A stretch of 27,456 nucleotides of DNA from Candidatus Shapirobacteria bacterium. Its GTDB lineage: Bacteria > Patescibacteriota > Microgenomatia > UBA12405. The notes under the pieces are model-generated. The model searched no databases, was not told where the DNA came from, and saw nothing but the letters and a program-made list of their open reading frames with translations. Of the stretch, positions 15,061 to 22,486 are shown piece after piece. Where the stretch lies: contig VFLE01000214.1 of NCBI GenBank assembly GCA_009885205.1, positions 1-27,456 on the forward strand, written 5' to 3'. Positions within the stretch are counted from its first letter, which is position 1. The number at the start of each line of letters is the position of its first letter. The translations under genes and the position numbers were made by a program.

Positions 15061-15978
15061 TTAAAAAAATGTCAACACTCCACCAATCAAAGAACTCAAT
15101 ATTCCCAATATTCCATTAAAAGTTGATACCACCAAAATTTTATCGGCTGGCAACCCCAGTGTCGAAAAGAAATAAACAAACAATGTTTCTCTGGCTCCAA
15201 ACCCGGCCACTGATATTGGTAAAACCAAAATCAAAGCTATAATTGGCATAAAAATTAAAACATCAAGCAATTTTAAGTCAAGTCCAAAAATTAAGGCGAT
15301 AATCCAAGTCGTCGCCATCCACAATGGCTCGGACACCAAACACAAAACAAAAACCCAAATCAAATCCATCTTGGATGCCCTTCGCAACAAACCCACAATT
15401 TCCGCTAATTTTTCGAATTTTTTAAATTTATTTATTATATTCTCAAAATCTATTAAAAATGCCAAAACGTAAAAAACCACCAATCCCATATTTAATAAAA
15501 TAAAAACCATCCATAAATAACTCGGGAAAGTGTAACCATAAAACCAACCAACCACCAGCGACACCAAAGCTACAAAGCACAAAGCAGTAAAACCAATGAC
15601 TCTATCAAGTAGTACACTACCCACAAATCGTGTCTTTGAAATATCGGGATATTTTTTTAATAATGTCGTCCACTTGATCAAATCACCTGCAAAAGGAGTG
15701 GGGAAAAACAATCCATAAAAACCACCCAAATATACTGCTTTTGTAAACGCCAAAATATCTTTAAATGTTACCTTATCAAGCACCAAAATCGCCCAGCGCC
15801 AACCACTTGCCAACATTATGGGAAATAAATATAACAACAATGCCGGTATCACCCACCACGGTACCGAAATAATATCTTTACCCAAGGCAACAACATTTAC
15901 TTTTTGAAAAGCAAAAAATAGCAAAATAATCGAAAATAAGTATCGGGTAATTTTTGACGTCAAAATTTTTTTCCACAT
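15061..15978 (-). CDS. UPF0104 / lysylphosphatidylglycerol-synthase-TM-like membrane protein (flippase-like)
   Basis: A 305-residue polytopic protein with roughly seven or eight hydrophobic helices. Family hallmarks are FFPTPFAGDLIKW (near residues 89-101, corresponding to the PG..GE..R loop), LLDRVIGF, and LPISVAGFGARE near residue 255 (LPIS.gG.GvRE in relatives). The family includes the membrane half of MprF/LPG synthase and AglD-associated proteins, and is often found next to polyprenyl-phosphate glycosyltransferases. A role in moving or handling lipid-linked sugars is therefore likely but inferred. It converges with the dehydratase gene 7 nt away and is divergent from the GT4 gene at 16002, with start codons 23 nt apart. 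Confidence 0.87.
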   Translation of the reverse strand: MWKKILTSKITRYLFSIILLFFAFQKVNVVALGKDIISVPWWVIPALLLYLFPIMLASGWRWAILVLDKVTFKDILAFTKAVYLGGFYGLFFPTPFAGDLIKWTTLLKKYPDISKTRFVGSVLLDRVIGFTALCFVALVSLVVGWFYGYTFPSYLWMVFILLNMGLVVFYVLAFLIDFENIINKFKKFEKLAEIVGLLRRASKMDLIWVFVLCLVSEPLWMATTWIIALIFGLDLKLLDVLIFMPIIALILVLPISVAGFGARETLFVYFFSTLGLPADKILVVSTFNGILGILSSLIGGVLTFF

Positions 15979-15985
15979 ATATTCA

Positions 15986-15994
15986 TCTATAATA
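15986..15994. promoter_or_regulatory. Overlapping divergent -10 boxes between 15978 and 16002
   Basis: The plus strand has TATAAT at 15988-15993, 8 nt before the ATG at 16002. The minus strand has TATTAT at 15989-15994 or TATAGA at 15986-15991, 7-10 nt before the ATG at 15978. The two start codons are separated by only 23 nt, so both promoters share the same bases and probably exclude one another. Confidence 0.55.
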
Positions 15995-16001
15995 TACTAA
16001 A

Positions 16002-17099
16002 ATGGCCAAAATATTACTAATTACTCACGTTCAACCACCAGCCATCGATGGTGGGTCTCGAGTTATCGTCAAAGTGGGCGAATATCTAAAAAAAGCTGGT
16101 CATCAGACATTAATAATCTCGAGTAATTGTTTTTCAACCGACGATTTTACCAAACCTCATCGTCCTACCGCTCTAAAGCTCCAAGGTTCTATCGTTCTCC
16201 CCGTTTACACTATTTTGCACAAACCGCTCAAACTACTCTCAAAACTATTCCCCATTTTTGGTATTTTTGCCAAAGGCCCAATTTTTAAATATTTACCAAT
16301 TGTAAAAATAATTAAATTTAATCCTGATTTAATAATTGCTGGACCATTGCCCACTACTATAGTTTTATACGCCAGGCTGATTCGATTTATTACCAAATCA
16401 AAACTACTTATAAATGCTTCGTATCATGAAACAGACGCCGATTTCCACAATAAACTATTATTAAGCACTCTAAAATCCGCCGATTACATTTGGACTCTAA
16501 CCGACCACGAAACTAAATATTTTTCAAAACATCACATCATTCAACTTGGTAATGGAGTTGACCCATCATTATTAATTAAAAAAAATAAAGTATTACCTAA
16601 AACACCCACACTATTATATATAGGGGCCTTAGCCCAGCATAAAAACATTGAGCAATTGATTATCGTCCATCAAAATTTATTAAATAAATTCCCCAAATTA
16701 AAATTAATCATTGCCGGTCAAAAAACTCTCTATTATCCAAAATTAAAAAAATTATTAAAACTCCCCAATATCAAAGTTGTTTTTAATTTTAAAACTAACG
16801 CGCTATCGCGCCTCCTAGACCAAAGTACTATATTGGTTTCTCCATCAACCCAAGAAAGTTTTGGTCTAACCTTAATCGAAGCCTGGGCCAGAAAAACTCC
16901 AGTAGTGGGGTTAAATATTCCCTCATCCGTCGAATTAATCACTAAATCCAACGGAGGATTAATTGGTCTGGAAAATATAGAGAAATTATTAAAAGACGAA
17001 ACCCTCTGTCAAAAATTAGGTCAAAATGGTTATAATTATGTCAAAGCCCATTATTTATGGCCCAATATCGTCCAAAAAATATGTCAAAAATTATTCTAG
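16002..17099 (+). CDS. GT4 family glycosyltransferase (group 1)
   Basis: A 365-residue GT-B enzyme. The N-terminal strand ILLITHVQPPAIDGGSR has the glycine-rich acceptor-side loop typical of GT4. The C-terminal half opens with TLLYIGALAQHKN, the usual GxlxxxKN donor-side strand. ESFGLTLIEAWA gives the E-x7-E motif that binds the nucleotide sugar. It is the first gene of the long plus-strand chain and has its own -10 box (15988-15993). The end overlaps the DUF192 gene by 19 nt. Cytoplasmic or membrane-peripheral; donor and acceptor unknown. Confidence 0.88.
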   Translation: MAKILLITHVQPPAIDGGSRVIVKVGEYLKKAGHQTLIISSNCFSTDDFTKPHRPTALKLQGSIVLPVYTILHKPLKLLSKLFPIFGIFAKGPIFKYLPIVKIIKFNPDLIIAGPLPTTIVLYARLIRFITKSKLLINASYHETDADFHNKLLLSTLKSADYIWTLTDHETKYFSKHHIIQLGNGVDPSLLIKKNKVLPKTPTLLYIGALAQHKNIEQLIIVHQNLLNKFPKLKLIIAGQKTLYYPKLKKLLKLPNIKVVFNFKTNALSRLLDQSTILVSPSTQESFGLTLIEAWARKTPVVGLNIPSSVELITKSNGGLIGLENIEKLLKDETLCQKLGQNGYNYVKAHYLWPNIVQKICQKLF

Positions 17100-17503
17100 T
17101 TTTTATAATTATTTTTATCGGTATTATTATCTATCTTTATTTTCCGTTCAAACTAAAAAATAAAAACATTAAAATAAATAATCAAGATTTTACTGTCGAA
17201 ATTGCCACTACTCCCCATCAATTATCAAAAGGTTTGGGTGGAAGAAATAGTCTATGTGACAACTGTGGGATGTTATTTATTTTTCCCAAACCTCAAATTT
17301 TACAATTTTGGATGAAAGATACCCTCATCCCACTTGACATGATTTTTATTGATAAAGACAAAAAAATCACAAATATTGTCACGGCCACAGTCGGGGACTT
17401 GTCAATCAAAAAAAGTATTTTACCAGCCCTTTATTGTTTGGAACTAAACGCCGGTACAGCAAAAAAACTAAATCTAAATCCTGGTGACGTAATCAATTTA
17501 TGA
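17081..17503 (+). CDS. DUF192 family protein, membrane-anchored
   Basis: A protein of 140 residues: an N-terminal hydrophobic anchor (MSKIILVFIIIFIGII), then one DUF192 domain with the hallmark GLGGR...CGMLFIF...FWMKDTLIPLDMIFID. The CDNC pair near residue 60 is a possible disulfide or metal site. DUF192 proteins are small extracytoplasmic beta-barrel proteins of unsettled function. The ATG at 17081 is preferred over the upstream frame start at 17057 because the anchor begins there. It overlaps the GT4 gene by 19 nt and the next GT2 gene by 4 nt (ATGA), so it is embedded in the glycosyltransferase chain. Confidence 0.88.
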   Translation: MSKIILVFIIIFIGIIIYLYFPFKLKNKNIKINNQDFTVEIATTPHQLSKGLGGRNSLCDNCGMLFIFPKPQILQFWMKDTLIPLDMIFIDKDKKITNIVTATVGDLSIKKSILPALYCLELNAGTAKKLNLNPGDVINL

Positions 17504-18291
17504 ACTTTTCTATAATCATTCCCAACTATAATGGTGAAATATTCCTCACTAATTGCTTAAAATCATTAAACATTGCCACCAAAAATTGTCCTAGTTCTAA
17601 ATTTGAAATAATTATTGTCGACAATGGCTCAAAACATCCACCAACGTCTACCACCATCTATCTTAAAAAAAATTTTGGTTTTGGATATGCTATCAATCAG
17701 GGTGTAAAAAAAGCTAAGTATGAATATTTAGTCATTTTAAACAACGACATTATTTTAGATAAAAATTGGTTTAAAAATATAGTCAAAGCCATAAAAGAAA
17801 ATCCAAACTACGCCTGTTATTACGGGCTAGTTTTAAACCACGACGGCACCAAAATTGAATCAACAGGATTTAAATTTTATAAATCTGGCAAGGCTATTAA
17901 CACCACAAATATAAAACAAAAAACGCCATATAAAATCTGGGGATGTCCTGCATCCCTTGTCATATACAAAAAAGAAATCTTTAACAAACTAAATGGTTTC
18001 GATGAAAGATTTTTTGCCTACATCGAAGATGTTGACTTATGCTACCGCTTAAACAAAAACAATTATCAAACACTATACATACCCTCCGCCATTTCTTATC
18101 ATATTGGTGGTGCCACTTCCAGTAAAACCAAATATCTCCGAGAATATATGACCGTCAAAAACTGGTGGATTTTTATTTTTAAAAACTATAGCAAAAAAGA
18201 AATATTATTAAACTTTTTTTCCATCACAATCGAGCGCCTGCGCAATTTAAAAGCTTTATTGGTAAAATTGACTTATGATCATCAGCATTGA
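17500..18291 (+). CDS. Family 2 glycosyltransferase, rhamnosyltransferase (WbbL)-like
   Basis: A 263-residue GT2. FSIIIPNYNGEIFL is the first strand. VDNGSKHP replaces the usual DNASxD loop. NNDIILDKNWF carries the metal-binding NND form of DxD, and GFDERFFAYIEDVDLCYRL is the ED.D acceptor motif of rhamnosyltransferase-like GT2 enzymes. It lacks the membrane helices of processive enzymes. Starts and ends overlap both neighbours (4 nt and 17 nt), implying one polycistronic message. Likely adds a deoxyhexose or hexose to the growing lipid-linked glycan; the donor is unknown. Confidence 0.88.
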   Translation: MNFSIIIPNYNGEIFLTNCLKSLNIATKNCPSSKFEIIIVDNGSKHPPTSTTIYLKKNFGFGYAINQGVKKAKYEYLVILNNDIILDKNWFKNIVKAIKENPNYACYYGLVLNHDGTKIESTGFKFYKSGKAINTTNIKQKTPYKIWGCPASLVIYKKEIFNKLNGFDERFFAYIEDVDLCYRLNKNNYQTLYIPSAISYHIGGATSSKTKYLREYMTVKNWWIFIFKNYSKKEILLNFFSITIERLRNLKALLVKLTYDHQH

Positions 18292-19408
18292 CGTTTCTTC
18301 TACTATGTACGGTACTGGCGTTGGTAACTATACTCTAAATTTGGTCAACAATCTCCTCAAAATCGATAAAATCAATCAATATAAATTATTTTTTTCTTCT
18401 CTCCGTCAACCATTACCACTAGAAATAGCTAAATTATCCACCAAATCAAACGTAAAAATATATCACTACAAACTCCCACCCCTAGCTTTAGACTTTTTAT
18501 GGAACCGTCTTCATATTTTGCCTATCGAATTTTTTATCGGCAAATGCGATGTATTTCATACCTCCGACTGGACTCAACCACCCACCCTTAAGGCCAAAAC
18601 CATTACCACTATCCACGATCTTGTCCCGTTTTTATATCCCAATTGGTCACACCCCAAAATTATTGCCACCCACACCAGCAAAATGAAGTGGGCCGTCAAA
18701 GAATGTCAAAAATTTGTTTGTGTTTCAAAACAAACTAAAGACGATCTTTTAAAAATATTTCCCAAAATTGACTCCGCCAAATGCCCCATTATTTACGAAG
18801 CCGCTGAAAAAAAATATTCGGACTTTTTAAAACTATCAAAAACTACCCAAATTCAAAAGAAAAATAAAATAAAAAATTTATACGATTTGGATAAATATGT
18901 TTTAGTCCAAGGAACCCGTGAGCCTCGCAAAAATCTACTCAATCTATCTTTGGCTTTCGAAAAATTTATCGTCAATCATTCCAAATCAAAAATAATTTTG
19001 GCTATCACTGGCAAAACTGGCTGGGGTCAACAAATCGAATCAAAATCATCACACATCAAAATTCTTGGGTACATCCCTGAAAATGACATGGTCGCTCTTC
19101 ACGCCTGTGCCCTACTTTTAGCCACCCCCTCCTTCTATGAAGGTTTTGGTATGCCTCTGGTCAAATCACTTTATGTTGGTGTCCCGGTCCTAGTTAGCCA
19201 AAACACTTCACTCTCCGAAATTGCCGGTAATTCGGCCATATTAGTCGATCCAAACTCCGTCGAATCTATCTATTTAGGTTTAAAAAAGATCTTAACCAAT
19301 AAAAAACTACATCAACAATTATCAATAAATGCCCTAAAACAATCCAAGAATTTTTCTTGGATAAAAACGGCAAAAGAAACGTTAGCTATTTATAATAATT
19401 TATGTTGA
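18275..19408 (+). CDS. GT4 family glycosyltransferase (mannosyltransferase-B-like) with altered E-x7-E
   Basis: A 377-residue GT-B protein. The N-terminus IISIDVSSTMYGTGVGNYT has the TGvGxY loop of the WbaZ/MtfB-like GT4 group. TIHDLVPF and CVSKQTKDDL are family markers, and VLVQGTREPRKNL begins the donor domain. The E-x7-E motif reads EGFGMPLVK, so the second glutamate, which contacts the donor ribose, is Lys. The enzyme may use a different donor or be weak. A TAAAAT sequence lies 6 nt before the ATG. The gene overlaps the previous GT2 by 17 nt and the next GT4 by 7 nt. Confidence 0.85.
   Translation: MIISIDVSSTMYGTGVGNYTLNLVNNLLKIDKINQYKLFFSSLRQPLPLEIAKLSTKSNVKIYHYKLPPLALDFLWNRLHILPIEFFIGKCDVFHTSDWTQPPTLKAKTITTIHDLVPFLYPNWSHPKIIATHTSKMKWAVKECQKFVCVSKQTKDDLLKIFPKIDSAKCPIIYEAAEKKYSDFLKLSKTTQIQKKNKIKNLYDLDKYVLVQGTREPRKNLLNLSLAFEKFIVNHSKSKIILAITGKTGWGQQIESKSSHIKILGYIPENDMVALHACALLLATPSFYEGFGMPLVKSLYVGVPVLVSQNTSLSEIAGNSAILVDPNSVESIYLGLKKILTNKKLHQQLSINALKQSKNFSWIKTAKETLAIYNNLC
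19391..19396 (+). promoter_or_regulatory. Internal -10 promoter (TATAAT) for the GT4 gene at 19402
   Basis: A perfect TATAAT inside the 3' end of the previous gene, 5 nt before the ATG at 19402. It fits the window-wide leaderless pattern. It encodes Tyr-Asn-Asn in the upstream gene, so chance in AT-rich coding DNA is possible. Confidence 0.4.
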
Positions 19409-20499
19409 GCGAAGCGAAATCGGCCTGTGGCCGAAATATAGGCATTGATGGTAACGAAGCCAATATAAAAACTAGGGTTGGTAGTGGCCAATATTCTTTT
19501 CATATTCTAAAAGAATTAAATAAATTAAACAGATTACATCACTTCACCGTCTACCTTAAAAATAAACCACTGCCCGACCTACCCAAAAAAAATAAACTTT
19601 GGCACTACAAAGTTATTGGTCCCAAATTATTATGGACTAAATTTGCTCTCCCCTTAAGTCTGGCCATTAGCCAAAAAAATCTTGATTTGTTCTATTCACC
19701 CACCCACTATTCACCCACTCCTAGTCCCATTCCCACCATCCCCACCATTCATGACATTGGCTATTTAAAAACTCCGACTGAATTTAATACCAAAGATTTT
19801 TATCAACTAAAAAACTGGACAAGTCAGTCTATTAAACAGGCCAAACATATTATTGCTGTCTCCGAATTTACCAAAAACGAAATTATCAAAGAATACAAAA
19901 TCAAACCCGAGAAAATCAGCGTTATTCCCAATGGCATCACCAAATTTAAAAAACATACCAAACTCGAATGTCAAAAAGTTTTGACCAAATTTAAAATAAA
20001 TAAACCTTTCTTTTTATCAGTTGGCACCCTAAAACCCAACAAAAATTATCCCTTTTTAATCAAAGCTTTTGCCAAATTATCAGGTTATCAACTAGTAATT
20101 TCTGGCAAAAAAGGTTGGCTATTTGACGAAATTTTTAAAACAGTTACTGATTTAAATTTACAAAATTCAGTTATATTTACCGACTATACTACCGAAAGAG
20201 AGCGAAATATTTTATTTCAATCGGCTATTGCTACTGTTTTACCCTCACTTTACGAAGGTTTTGGTATCCCCGCTATCGAATCCCAATCGTTTGACACCCC
20301 AGTTATCGTCAGTGATATTGAAAGTTACCGTGAAATTATGCAAAACAGTGCTATTTATATTGATCCACACAACGAAAAAAGTTTGATCAAAGCCATGAAA
20401 AACATCAAAAACAACCACAGTAAAAATTACCAACGATATCTATGGAGCAATAGTGCCAAAAAACTATTACACCTATTTGACAGCCTGTCTCATGTATAA
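19402..20499 (+). CDS. GT4 family glycosyltransferase with a hairpin-derived N-terminus
   Basis: A 365-residue GT-B enzyme. Family homology begins at NIGIDGNEAN...RVGSGQYSF (from about residue 12), the same opening as the preceding GT4. TIHDIGYL, AVSEFTKNEI, FLSVGTLKPNKN and the intact E-x7-E motif YEGFGIPAIE mark the rest. The first 11 residues (MLSEAKSACGR) are encoded by a GC-rich hairpin element (19405-19434) that looks inserted, and no other in-frame ATG lies before the conserved start. The start overlaps the previous stop by 7 nt. A paralogue of the gene at 18275 in the same assembly pathway, donor unknown. Confidence 0.87.
   Translation: MLSEAKSACGRNIGIDGNEANIKTRVGSGQYSFHILKELNKLNRLHHFTVYLKNKPLPDLPKKNKLWHYKVIGPKLLWTKFALPLSLAISQKNLDLFYSPTHYSPTPSPIPTIPTIHDIGYLKTPTEFNTKDFYQLKNWTSQSIKQAKHIIAVSEFTKNEIIKEYKIKPEKISVIPNGITKFKKHTKLECQKVLTKFKINKPFFLSVGTLKPNKNYPFLIKAFAKLSGYQLVISGKKGWLFDEIFKTVTDLNLQNSVIFTDYTTERERNILFQSAIATVLPSLYEGFGIPAIESQSFDTPVIVSDIESYREIMQNSAIYIDPHNEKSLIKAMKNIKNNHSKNYQRYLWSNSAKKLLHLFDSLSHV
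19405..19434. repeat. REP-like GC-rich palindromic element
   Basis: TTGAGCGAAGCGAAA is followed by a perfect 6-bp hairpin, TCGGCC-TGT-GGCCGA (stem 19420-19425 and 19429-19434). The GC content is far above the flanking AT-rich DNA. Its position exactly at a gene junction, supplying a start region, suggests a small mobile palindrome. No second copy was found in this window by eye. Confidence 0.5.
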
Positions 20500-20500
20500 T
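20495..20500 (+). promoter_or_regulatory. -10 promoter (TATAAT) overlapping a stop codon, for the acetyltransferase gene
   Basis: A perfect TATAAT, preceded directly by TG, overlaps the TAA stop of the GT4 gene (20497-20499) and ends 6 nt before the ATG at 20507. TTGACA occurs at 20477-20482, but its 12-nt spacer is too short for a standard -35. A leaderless transcript is likely. Confidence 0.55.
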
Positions 20501-20506
20501 TAGCTC

Positions 20507-21100
20507 ATGAATGAACACGTTGGTCAAAAAATTTCAATTCAAAATTTTATCCCCAAAGCCATTAATCGTCTTAAAACTGTATTTTTAGAGATAGTATTAT
20601 ATAAACTAAAAATTGTTGGTCACATCCCTATCCACACTATCAGAAAACTATGCTACAAGTTTTGTGGTGTCAATATACCCATGGATTCCAACATTTATAT
20701 GGGGGCCAACTTTTTTAACCCCTCCGGTATTACTATTGGTCACAACTCCTTAATTGGCAATAATTGTTTTCTTGATGGTCGCGCCCCACTCACCATTGGC
20801 AACCACACCAGTTTAGCTTCCGAAGTTATGATTTATAACGACGAACACAATATTAATTCTCCTGATTATGAAAACTCTTTTGGACCAGTTACTATTGGGG
20901 ATTATGTTTTTATTGGACCCCGGGCCATTATTTTACCCAATATTAAAATAGGCGATGGCGCTGTCGTCGCCGCCGGAGCCGTTGTTACCAAAAATATTCC
21001 CGACTTTGAAGTCTGGGGTGGAGTCCCCGCCAAAAAAATTTCTGACAGAAATATAAAAAATCCTCATTACAAACTTGGTCGAGCCATGTGGTTTCAATGA
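20507..21100 (+). CDS. Hexapeptide-repeat acyltransferase (WcaF/MaaB-like LbH)
   Basis: A 197-residue protein. The first 50 residues include an amphipathic or hydrophobic helix (FLEIVLYKLK). The rest is a left-handed beta-helix built from hexad turns such as ITIGHNSLIGNN, VTIGDYVFIGPRA and IKIGDGAVVAAGAVVTKNI. The catalytic histidine is in YNDEHNI, as in maltose/galactoside acetyltransferases, and VWGGVPAKKI closes the domain. It should O-acetylate a sugar, probably using acetyl-CoA. It has its own -10 box and overlaps the next gene by 4 nt (ATGA), so it may start a new transcription unit within the chain. Confidence 0.88.
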   Translation: MNEHVGQKISIQNFIPKAINRLKTVFLEIVLYKLKIVGHIPIHTIRKLCYKFCGVNIPMDSNIYMGANFFNPSGITIGHNSLIGNNCFLDGRAPLTIGNHTSLASEVMIYNDEHNINSPDYENSFGPVTIGDYVFIGPRAIILPNIKIGDGAVVAAGAVVTKNIPDFEVWGGVPAKKISDRNIKNPHYKLGRAMWFQ

Positions 21101-21639
21101 TCAAAAAAATTTTAATTTCTATCCTAGTTTTATTTAATATTTTTTTTGTTGTTTATTTGGTCCTTCCCACTCCCTCTTTAAAAAACCTTCCCAACAGCGT
21201 TTTATCTGCTCTTCCCGGTGATACCACTCAATTAAAAAACGTTACCGGATATTACACCAATCTATCTCGAACCGAAGTTATGAATTTTTACAAATCAATT
21301 TATGCCCAACCTTTCTTAATCCGACTTAATCACCCCCCCGAAAAATCCCAAGAGATCTTTCGTGACACTATGCAAAGTTATTATCTAGAAGAATTTATTT
21401 TGCCATTTAAAGAGTCTCTTTTCATCAACGGTTATGAATGGGAAAAAGATGTTTTTACCAAACCCGAAAAAAGATTTGCCAATAAACTAATTTATAACGG
21501 CGTTACTTACCATAGCAAAATTAATACCAAATTAATTGTCACCACTATTCCGACTCGACTTTTTGTCTTATTTTTTAGTCAAGCTGGTATTTATTTAATA
21601 TACCTTTGCTATCGTCAATTCTTCAAAAAAAATGACTAA
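21097..21639 (+). CDS. Uncharacterised bitopic membrane protein
   Basis: I do not recognise this 180-residue protein. It has an N-terminal membrane helix (KKILISILVLFNIFFVVYLV), a polar middle of about 120 residues with several aromatic and acidic segments (FYKSIYAQPF, YYLEEFILPF, NGYEWEKDVF), and a second helix near the C-terminus (LFVLFFSQAGIYLIYLCY) ending in basic residues. The middle probably lies outside the membrane. The ATG at 21097 overlaps the acetyltransferase stop (ATGA) and is preferred over the GTG at 21088. It overlaps the next GT2 by 8 nt. Tight coupling to glycan genes suggests a role in envelope polysaccharide assembly, but nothing in the sequence proves it. Confidence 0.75.
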   Translation: MIKKILISILVLFNIFFVVYLVLPTPSLKNLPNSVLSALPGDTTQLKNVTGYYTNLSRTEVMNFYKSIYAQPFLIRLNHPPEKSQEIFRDTMQSYYLEEFILPFKESLFINGYEWEKDVFTKPEKRFANKLIYNGVTYHSKINTKLIVTTIPTRLFVLFFSQAGIYLIYLCYRQFFKKND

Positions 21640-22486
21640 CAATCCGCTTTTATCTATTATTATTATCTCTTTTAATACCGCCGACATTACCGTCAATTGT
21701 TTAAAATCAATTTATCAAGATAAAGGTTTAAAAGATATTCCATATGAAATAATTGTTATTGATAACGCCTCCACCGACGACAGCATAAAAAATATCCAAA
21801 AATTCCCAATAACTCTTATTCAAAATAAAACTAATTTAGGATTTGGCAAAGCTAATAACCAAGGTCTAAAAATAGCTCAGGGACAATATATTTTATTGCT
21901 AAATTCCGATACTATTATATTACACTCTGCCATTTCTCAATCCTTAAACTGGCTATCCAGTCACCCCGAAGCTCATTGCTGTACTGCTCAGCTTTTAAAC
22001 CAAGACAAAACCATCCAAGCCTCGGGTGGCTATTTTCCCAACCTCTTAAATATTTTTACTTGGTGTACTCGATTAGACGATTTGCCCCTAATAAACTTGT
22101 TTGTAAAACCATTTCACCCCCATCCTCCCAATTTCTATACTAAAGATAAATTTTATTTACACGATCACCCCCAAGATTGGGTTACTGGCGCTTTTATGCT
22201 TTTTCGAAAATCAGTTTATGACAGTCTAGGTGGATTTGATGAAAATTTTTTTATGTATGGAGAAGAATACGAATATTTGTATCGCATCCATCAAAAATTT
22301 CCCAAATCCCAAGTTTGGCATTTAATTGGTCCCCAAGTTATTCATCTAGGCGGAGCCTCAGCCATTACCAAAACTGACCCTATTACCCGCGAATACGACG
22401 GCATTCTCTCATTTTTTGCTAAACACAAACCAAAATATCAACTACCTTTTATCAAAATTTTATTAAAATTAAATAGTTATGTTTAG
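21632..22486 (+). CDS. Family 2 glycosyltransferase, rhamnosyltransferase-like
   Basis: A 284-residue GT2. LSIIIISFNTADIT, VIDNASTDDS (nucleotide loop), NLGFGKANNQGL and LLNSDTIILHSA (the NSD variant of DxD) are in the canonical order, followed by GGFDENFFMYGEEYEYLYRI, the acceptor-side acidic motif. It most resembles the WbbL-type subgroup that adds rhamnose or similar sugars to lipid-linked intermediates. It overlaps the preceding membrane protein by 8 nt and the O-antigen-ligase-like gene by 8 nt. It is a clear paralogue of the GT2 at 26519, sharing the DNASTDDS loop. Confidence 0.9.
   Translation: MTNNPLLSIIIISFNTADITVNCLKSIYQDKGLKDIPYEIIVIDNASTDDSIKNIQKFPITLIQNKTNLGFGKANNQGLKIAQGQYILLLNSDTIILHSAISQSLNWLSSHPEAHCCTAQLLNQDKTIQASGGYFPNLLNIFTWCTRLDDLPLINLFVKPFHPHPPNFYTKDKFYLHDHPQDWVTGAFMLFRKSVYDSLGGFDENFFMYGEEYEYLYRIHQKFPKSQVWHLIGPQVIHLGGASAITKTDPITREYDGILSFFAKHKPKYQLPFIKILLKLNSYV

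Noticed and set aside
18263..18268. TAAAAT 6 nt before the ATG at 18275 as another leaderless promoter
   Set aside because: It fits the spacing but is off-consensus and inside AT-rich coding sequence; not counted among the supported cases.
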